Positions 54,001 to 63,000 of a stretch of 64,000 nucleotides of DNA are shown piece by piece. The position numbers and the translations under genes are program-made. The stretch comes from Acanthopleura granulata (lineage: Eukaryota; Mollusca; Polyplacophora; Chitonida; Chitonidae), in assembly GCA_016165875.1 (NCBI GenBank), contig JABBOT010000002.1:25434265-25498264 (forward strand), read 5' to 3'. Positions within the stretch are counted from its first letter, which is position 1. Every line of letters starts with the position of its first letter. The notes below the pieces were generated by a model. It had not been told where the DNA came from and searched no databases. It was given only the letters and a program-made list of their open reading frames with translations.

Positions 54001-57000
54001 GCGTGAGGCACAGTTACAGCAGGGGCAGTCAGAGACTGCGGTCGTCAACGGGGATGTTCCCAAACCTACCCACACCAAGGTCACGCACAATGTCCCTGCC
54101 GCTAAGCCCTCCACCAGTCAGTCTGCCCAGCCACCACCCCCACCCCCTGTCAACTCGTCATCACTGGGAGACTCCAGCATTGATGAGAATGACCCAGGGC
54201 ATGTTGGCAAGTTGAAGTATGCTTTTGAGAGGAAGTCAGTGATGGAGGTGCCAGGTCATTCCCGGTTTGTTGTGAAGCAGACTGGGGCTGAGAGACAGGC
54301 GGAGAAACTGAGCCAGGCACAAGAGTCCTCGGAGAATGTGTATGACACATTTGAGGAGCTGGCCAAACCCCCACCACCACCCCCCACACCACCAAAAAGT
54401 CCAGAAACAAAACGCAAACCCGTGAGGGTGAAAATCCCTCCAGCAGATGAATCCACAGGAGAGCGGATGCGTATGGTACACGCGGAGCCTCCCCCACCCC
54501 CACCCAATGTCCCGACCCACCACGAGGCTCATGTCAAATCCCCACGCATGCCTGTGGAGACACCAGCCCCCCCACCCCCTCCTCCACCACCGCCTATGCC
54601 CCCAACCCAGTCTTCTCAAAATGAGGAAGCGATTGACATTGTCAGTGACCACGAAGATGACCCCTCAGAAGAGATCAAAGGCAGAGCAAAGATAGTCAGA
54701 GTGGGTAAGGTGCGCTGGCCACCCCCGGTAGAGAAACAAGAGAAACCCAGACCTGTTGTGGGGAGACTGGAAATTGATGAGCAGATTGCTCAGTCTATCC
54801 ATGACCGAATGTCCAAGAGAAGGAAGTGGAAGAAACCCCCACCGGATGAAGAGGAAGGTGCTAAGGTACATGTACTACTGTATAGAACACTTATAAGGGG
54901 TCATAATTTCTGGCATGTTAAATCTACTTAATATTTACATCTGTGAAGAGCAGCTGTTGATAGGAGTGTAAGCTTTATCTTTTCCGTAAAACATATCACT
55001 ATTATGGAGCTTCACATAATTATGAGATATGCATTGCCAGTTCCAAGAAATTTTCTATCACTGACAGTGACATTACCTGAGTGTTGGTTGTGAAATGCTT
55101 ACAAATTGCTTCATATTAGGGTGCCAAGAGAAGCAAGTCCCTGATAGAGAATGCGGCTCATTTTAACACACTGAAGCTGCTGGAGAGGAAGCTGGGACTT
55201 GGAGCTGGGATTGTCACAAAAGAGGATGAAGAGGAAGAGAAGGCGAAGCAGAAGGTGACAGTAGATGCTGTGTATGCCAGCCTGATCACAGAGACACCAC
55301 CACCCCCACCTCCCATCTCCACCATACCCTCCAAGCCCCCAGAGGTACCCCCAGCCCCTCCTGCCCCTCCAGCACCCCTGGTCCCAGTGGAGCAGGCTGC
55401 ACCAGCCATGCCGGTCTACGTCCCTCCGACACCCAGGCCTGTCACACCAGAATTTGTGCAGAGTGAGGAAGTGCAGACGGAGCCACTGACTCGTAAGTAC
55501 TCATACTTTGCTGTATAAGATCCTGATGTACAATATTTGGTAAATGATCTATAATTTCATCCATGATTAAGTTTCTTTCTTGGTCTGATTCCAGAGAATA
55601 CTGTTAATTGTAGAAAGATATACTGAGGGTTGTGTGGGAATTTAATGATATCGTGCTGGAAATGTATGTACGATTCAGCACCAAAATAATATTTTATGAT
55701 ATTTACTTGTTTCTAAAAACTCACTTTTTGAGGGGGCAAAATTTCAGGTCATTTCCTGCAGTTGTGTTAGCAGAATATGTGGGAAATGTTTACATAAGCC
55801 TATTCTTTAATTCAGGTGGTGCTTGATTATTTGATTCTCAACAGGTGTTGTCTATTTTGTAGACACAGTATGGCTTGTCTGGTGCAGTAGTGATAGGGAC
55901 ATATGTGTAGAGAAATGTTTGTCTCATGTCTCACTGTGACTACCATTACATTGATTTCTGCAATTTCCTGTGGCCATACAAGTTTGTAACACCAAGAGTT
56001 TTCTTGTCCCTAGCTGTGCCTGATGTGGAGCCAGTGAAGCCCCTGCCAGCTGTAGACTATAGTGCCCTGGAGAAAATCCTCACCCAGCTGTACCCCCAGA
56101 ACAAGGAGACGTTCTACATGTACCAGAGAGTCCCCTGGAGGTTACATGTCCGCAAAGAGGTACAGGCAATGAGAAGCAATGTGGTTGTAGTAGTTATGTG
56201 AAAACCATGCATGGTAGATGAAGACATCAGGTACCCTGGTCTAGATATAAACTGGATTCTGACAGATGTACATTGTTAATTCCAAAGCCTTTCATCTTTT
56301 TGCATGGATATGGACAGGATGTAAATGCCTATTTAAACTTTGAAACAATTGATTTCACAATCTGTCAGCCGTTTTCGCTTGGATTTAGACAGGATGTAAG
56401 ATTACATATGTCTGTTCAGTTTTACTAATTTTGTCTTTTGCAGATTCTTATATAAATGTGAAATGTTAAACTAGCAGGACATTGAAGGCAATTAGTAATA
56501 CTTTCTCTTATGATCTACTTTTAAAATTGACTATTCTATTCATTTATCCACAGGTGTTTTTCCCAAATGAGAGACTGGATAACCCATTAGCCCTGCACCT
56601 AGTGTTCTGTCAGATTGTGCAAGATGTTTTTAACAACGGCTGTATAAGGATCAATAAAGATGACCGCATCAAAATGAGAGGCATGTTAGGTAAGATTATG
56701 CCTGTGTGGGTGTCCATTATTTGATTCTGTACATCTGGAAGTGGTTTGTAGTAGGTAACACAATGCTGTGCTCACATAATTTAATTTGAAAAAAAAAAAG
56801 AAGGGTGGACAGAATGAACTGTTTGCTTTCTTTTTGATGCAGTTTTAATGTAACTTTTAGCAACTTTCACTTTAGGGTCTGAAAACCTAATTCTTATTTT
56901 CAGTAATAAGAATGTTGTTAGTGTTTTTACAGTTTGTTTTGTCATATGTTTGCATTACCTTCCTGCGAGCTGTTTACATTACTCTCGTCCTGTGTTACTT

Positions 57001-60000
57001 TCAGAGAGCTACGGAATCACCAAGAACAATTACTTAAACAGTAATGTGAAGACCCAGGTGAAGAAGCTGATCCTGGACACGGCTAAGGAGTGGCCCACCT
57101 ACTTCTGCAGGCTGTTCCCAGTGGCTGTAAGTGGTTGCCATTTTAATGTGGACCGCGTGAATATTATTTAAAGCAATAGACTTGTCAATGTAGAAATCCA
57201 ATATAGTCAACCCTTTTATTGATGGCATGATCGCCTCACTGCCATTACAGTATTCTTGTAGGCATGCCTTAAATCAGTTCTGCAGATCATCTTTGGCATG
57301 GCGTAGTATTTGTTAGGTTTGTCAGTTCATATCTGGGCTGGGGCTATTGGGATTCAGCTGTGTAACCTTCACCTCAATCCTGCCTTCCAACATGTGAAAG
57401 AAATCAGCGGGGCTACTGCTTTTATACTCAGTGAAAATAATCCTTTTTTGAACTATAATAGTCAGGAAAGTACTCATTAATTGAGTTACAAAAATCACCC
57501 CCATGCTTATTTGTTAGTGTAACCAGAATTTACCCAGCTTCTGTGGGTTTTTAGGGTTTTACATGAAGAATCCTCTCTGGTGAATACAAGGTCATCTATC
57601 ATATTCAATATCAACTCTTTTATCTTCAGTGTCATAGGCTGCTGTATTCTCAGTTTAACATCTTTGAGAGGCATTAGAAGTTGAGTTGAATAACATAACC
57701 AGGTCATATTGTTTATTTAGAAGCGACATTTCAGTATAGATACTAATACCATTTTCAAGCAACGTATTCTCAGTTTATGTTCATATTCTGCTGTGTTTTT
57801 GTTGCTGATCTACCATAGAACTGCTGTTTTCATCTATTTGTTGATCTTGAACTGCTGTCTTATTTTCTACTTGTTCATGAACTTGTCTTTTTCCTACTCT
57901 TCACGAACTGATTTTTTAAAAAATTTTTGGTTCATAAAGCAGTATATTTTTCTTTGTTCATGAACTACTTTTCTCTGTTGACATTCGTGATTTGGGTGTG
58001 TCACATATGCCTGCTTTTCTTGCTGTGTCCCACAGTCTGGTGGTCACTACGCTGATGTCCAGCTGCTGGGGGTCAGTCACTCAGGGATACACCTGATCCG
58101 AAGAGAGAGGAACCTCGTGGAGGATCACCTGGCTGTCATGCAGCATATCAAGTTAGTCCTGCTCTTAACTAAGTAGCTGAATGACTGAATCTGTTAGCTG
58201 ACTGACATTTGATTTGTTAGGTGTTTTATGGTGAATACAGATTTATTCGGGTGTGGCATGGCACAGCAAGAGATTATAGATAAGTTTTGTAAATATGGAA
58301 TCTGTCAGTGGGATAACAAAATTCATGCCTGTTAAATTGACATAAATGCTGAGAAGGTAACTGATCATGGTGACATGGCACACTTGTAGAGTTTTATTTT
58401 TTTTTCTTTTTTTGTCAATTCAGTTTATGAATGGAATAATATATGTTGGATGCTTTTCAGAGATGGATCTGCAATGACTTCTTTAGTGACATGTTTTGGG
58501 CTTGTAAAATTGTTTTGTTGGACACATGTTCCACAACTTAACAGGGAATTTCATTTATAATTCGCAAAAGTTCCCACGGTCATCTTTTTATCCTCCAGAT
58601 ATGTTTACACACTAGACTGATCATACAGTGCTCTATAGGGCTGTGTGCTTTCTTGACCCTGACTTTTGTCATAGCATAATTTCTCTCAAGGCTCTTGGAG
58701 TTTCTCTCCACAGCTGGTAAATATCAATTGCCAGTACTTCTTGACTGTGGACAGGGCCTGTCATCCCAAGCGTCATTCTCATGGATTAAAAGTATTAAAA
58801 GTATATACCTGCTACATATTGTGCTCAAACTGGACATGTACTTAATGCACTGACAGTTGTAGATGATGAGGATGTTTTATTTCAGGTTTGAGGATGTGAT
58901 TAATGTGGTGCTGCCCACTGCTAACACTGTCCAGGTGAACTTCAGGGGCAAGTCCATCGTCTTCTTTACAAACAGGGTAAGGCTTTCCCTATGATACGCC
59001 CTTTATTCGAACTCCTGAGTACAGTGGTTAAATTTCATGGATTCTCCCGAGTATATATATTTTCTTGCAAATCAAGCAAGTATTTTGTCTCTTATGTGAA
59101 TATAATCAGGTATAAGTATGTGTGGGATGGTTCAACACCACCAAATAGGGGAGGATCATTTTGCATAACAGTGATAAGCATTTTAGGAAATATTGAAGTT
59201 ATATATGATGAAATATTTATGAATAGTTTTGTTACACATACTCTCATAACAAGTTTTCCAGATTGATGGATATCATCGTTACGTAATTGACATCGTCCAT
59301 GCATGAAGGCACTTGATGCTAGATGGTGTTAATCACCCACTTGATGGCATAAATAATGAAGGATAATGCTTAATACAGTTTTGGACATGATAAATACAAG
59401 AAGTGTTACAGTCTTGTTCGTCATTAACTTTTGTTACAATGACATTTTGGTTAATTTTGTAATTTTCATGTATTTATTTTTATGTTTTATAGTTATTATA
59501 ATAGGCATTGATCGATCTTTTAGTGCAGAAATTTATGCATCATGCTATGGTGTTTTTCTAATGCGGTTATATATTTGTGTATTTATTATTCCTCATGGAT
59601 CAACCAGCTGGTCTCTCCAAATAGTTTTCTTGTAGACAGCATTTCTGTTTTGCATTGTTTCACATACTTTTGTGCCCCTTTTCATAAATAACAGTTTCTA
59701 GGGGACCTATTAATGAGCATTAATTGGTTACTTGAATGTATGTTGTCTATGATTTCGCTTATCTGTTGGTACTGTAACAGTGGGAAGATGCTCAAGTGAG
59801 AGCTAGCACTGAGCAGTGACCCAGAACTAAGGTCAGCAGATAGAATCTCTAGCCTGGCTCCTAAGAGGAGAGCAGCCCCTAAAGCTAAGCCATTTGATCT
59901 CATTCTGACTCCCCTTGTAACTGTGCATCTATTGTGACACTCTGTTCATTGCCCTGTTCTCTTCATTTCCAGGCAAATCACGTCAAACAAGTCATAGACT

Positions 60001-63000
60001 CTTTCTGTATGGAGAGTGAAAAGGTGAGATTGTGCAACATCTGTAGATCATTATCTTATAGTTAGTAATGCAGTGGAGCAAGTTGACCTCAGTTGTTTTT
60101 AAGTTAAAGCTTTCTTCAACTTGTTCTTTTTTTTTGTCTCACAGCTTGTTTTTTTTTTTAGGTAATTCTGAGTTTTCTCATAATTTCTACCAGTTTTATC
60201 TAGAAGGCTAGATATATCAGACATATCTAGAAGTCTGTTTTAGTGGTTTGAAACAGTATGGTCATTTGCAGAAGAGGTTGCACTCATGTGACAGCCTTTA
60301 AATGCTAGTTCTGATGAGTGAATCTACATGTACATTTCTGGAAGAAGACTTTGCTGTGACTTTAGTGATGGGCCTCTTCTACATTCGTATACTTGCAGAA
60401 CGAGCGTTATGTCATTGCCATCAAGGATTACATCACCCGCGAATCCACGCTGCTCAGTTTTAAGAAGGGAGCCATCATTACTCTGCGGGACAGTGACACC
60501 AAGGGGGAGAATGGTCAGTATATTATTATTCCGTTACAGATGACCTTACTGTGATCATTAGGTTTACTTGCCGCTATGCTCATGTCTGTTTTTTTTTTTT
60601 GAAATTTCTGTTCATAACCAAATCAGTGTATGGACTGACTGTTGAGGAAAAATACTTGAATACAACCTTGCGATATGGGGATGCAGGATTATTGGTGTGA
60701 ATGTTGTGGGAATAGCTGTGAGCTCTCTCAGCACAGTGTATCGGTCTAGTATTTGTAGGCATGTAAACAGTGTGGTTAAGTAAAAGTGTGCGTGTTTCTG
60801 AGTGTATAGGTGTTGAAAGATACGTATGTAGGCTCGTTGATGGATGTCTGACTGAAATATCTAGCTGCCAGAATGTCTGCTGTACATACTGGCATACTAA
60901 TCAAGACAAGAAGTAACCTGTATGTAAATTGAAATACATGTAATAGATTAGTAAAGCTCATAATGTGAAGTGCAATACTGTGGATGTTTCTCAGATGTTT
61001 TTTGCTGAATGTAACCTGACTGACCCTTCGAAAAAGGGCCCTACTTCAAAGTTTTTAGTGGTGTTTTGATGAAATTTTTTATTTCTCTCCGTGTTAGTTT
61101 TTTAAAAATCCCTGTCTTTCTGAAGAGCCAAAATGAAAAAAAAACACAGAATTCCCTACAGACCAAACCTGTTTTTCTCTTAGGGTCGGGTTACGCCGAA
61201 CAAACAGTTTTTTATTACACATTGTGCTGCAAAATTTACACATATTGTGGACACAATGTGTTGTAAATGTAAACAATACATTCCATACAGAGTCCATCTT
61301 CTTATTGTTATGAAAAGGTTTAACGTTGTAACCATGTAAGGTATTACAGTTGAAGTTTGCCCACATCTGTTGAGCAAGATATTACAGTTGAAGTTTGCAC
61401 ACATCTTTTGAGTAAGGTATTACAGTTGAAGTTTGCACACATCTGTTGCATAAGGTATTACTGAGTTCTCACCTCTGTGTTTAGGCTGGCTCTATGGCTC
61501 TCTGAATGGGCTGGCTGGTATGTTCCCTGCGGAGTATGTACGACCTCTGGCCAGGCATGAAGTGGAGACGACACCTCATCAAGGGCACTTTCAGGTAAGA
61601 CACTATGCATTGTAACCTGTGCGTATATGTAAGTAATCTTCCAGAATAGTACTGTTTGTTTGTCCATTAGAATGTTGGTGGCTACATCACATCAATGAGG
61701 AAACAGATCCATTGAGTAATAACAGGGAAAATTAATGTGGGGTCACAAGGTGTGACATGCGCATTTCAAAACTGCATCCCACAGTTAGTAAGGAGTGGTA
61801 CACCGTACCCAACAACATCAGTATTATTTCCCCCAGGATGTGCCCATCACACTTAAAAAGATCCAGGAATGGAGGACAAACAAAACTGGTCTTGAAAGCA
61901 TACCATTAGGTTCTAGTACATGTCATATATATTTTAGTCTACTTGAAAAGACACTTTTGCCTAGAATGTGTGTTTGTAGACTTGAGGAGGTTATGCAGTG
62001 TATTTATTTAGGTGAATTTAGTTTACTTGAGAAACTGATGCTGACAGGATGTGGGAAAAATTTTTGCTTTTCTGTGGTTCTCATGCCCATCATTTCCAAA
62101 AATATAATTTGTTTTCAGTAATAACATTAAAGCCTTTATTCTGCAGATACTAAAACTTGCCTACATTAATGCCCATTTGTCTTCATTCCAGCCTCACTTG
62201 GCTCAGCCAGTCATACGCCAGGCCAGCAGGGTAAGCACATGGACATTCTCACTTCCTCAGAATTCATGCAATAAATAATGCTTACTTGTGAAGTTCACAT
62301 GCTATCCAACAGCTTCGTGAGCTATATGAAAGAGGCTTTCTAAGAAAATAGAAAAAGAAAACTTATGTCAAAAGAAACAACGTATACAAATTCTTACTTT
62401 TGTGTTAAATGATGGGTTTTGTGTTTCAGGATGATGTAATGAATGGTTTCTATGGTGATGATCGCAGTGATGTCAGCTTTGCCAGCACAGGCGTGCCCGA
62501 TGGCAAATACTCCCTCATGGAGTTTGCCATGCTTAACTTCAGGGACTCTGTCAATAAGTAAGATAACCTGTCTTATTTCCCTGCCGAGGCCCTGAATATT
62601 ACTGTCATTGTTCATGCTTAAATACTGATTCAACTTCATGAAGTAAACTTTAATTTTTTAAAGTTTTGTGATACTTATGTACTGCTTATGTGCTAATTAC
62701 ATTTTTCTGGACAGAAAATTGACAATGTGGTTTTCAGTTTTTGCATTTTGTTTGTATTTGTTCAGAAGACCGTGGGTTAAATGTATGCATGGTGATATGG
62801 GGACTTGAGGGAATGAGGTCATAGATTGATTTGGTATTTTGATTTCTACTGATTTATTTTTTATTGCAGTGTGTGCTTTCTGTTTTCTTCCACTTATGTG
62901 CTATTCTGTAGATAGTCATCATCTATCGCTAGTGAAATATTCATGGGGGAAATCTAGTTCTGTTTCTTATCTTCAGATTGTTTCATTGTCTGTATGATAT

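Noticed and set aside
53793..54011. Minus-strand frame rich in Ala and Val opposite the Gln tract
   Set aside because: Mirror of CAG/GCA codons in exon 34 of the myosin gene.
54150..54652. Minus-strand Gly/Trp-rich frames
   Set aside because: Complement of polyproline codons in exon 34.
59682..59903. Minus-strand 73-codon Leu/Ala-rich frame
   Set aside because: Overlaps the candidate cassette exon on the other strand and has no domain or splice support.
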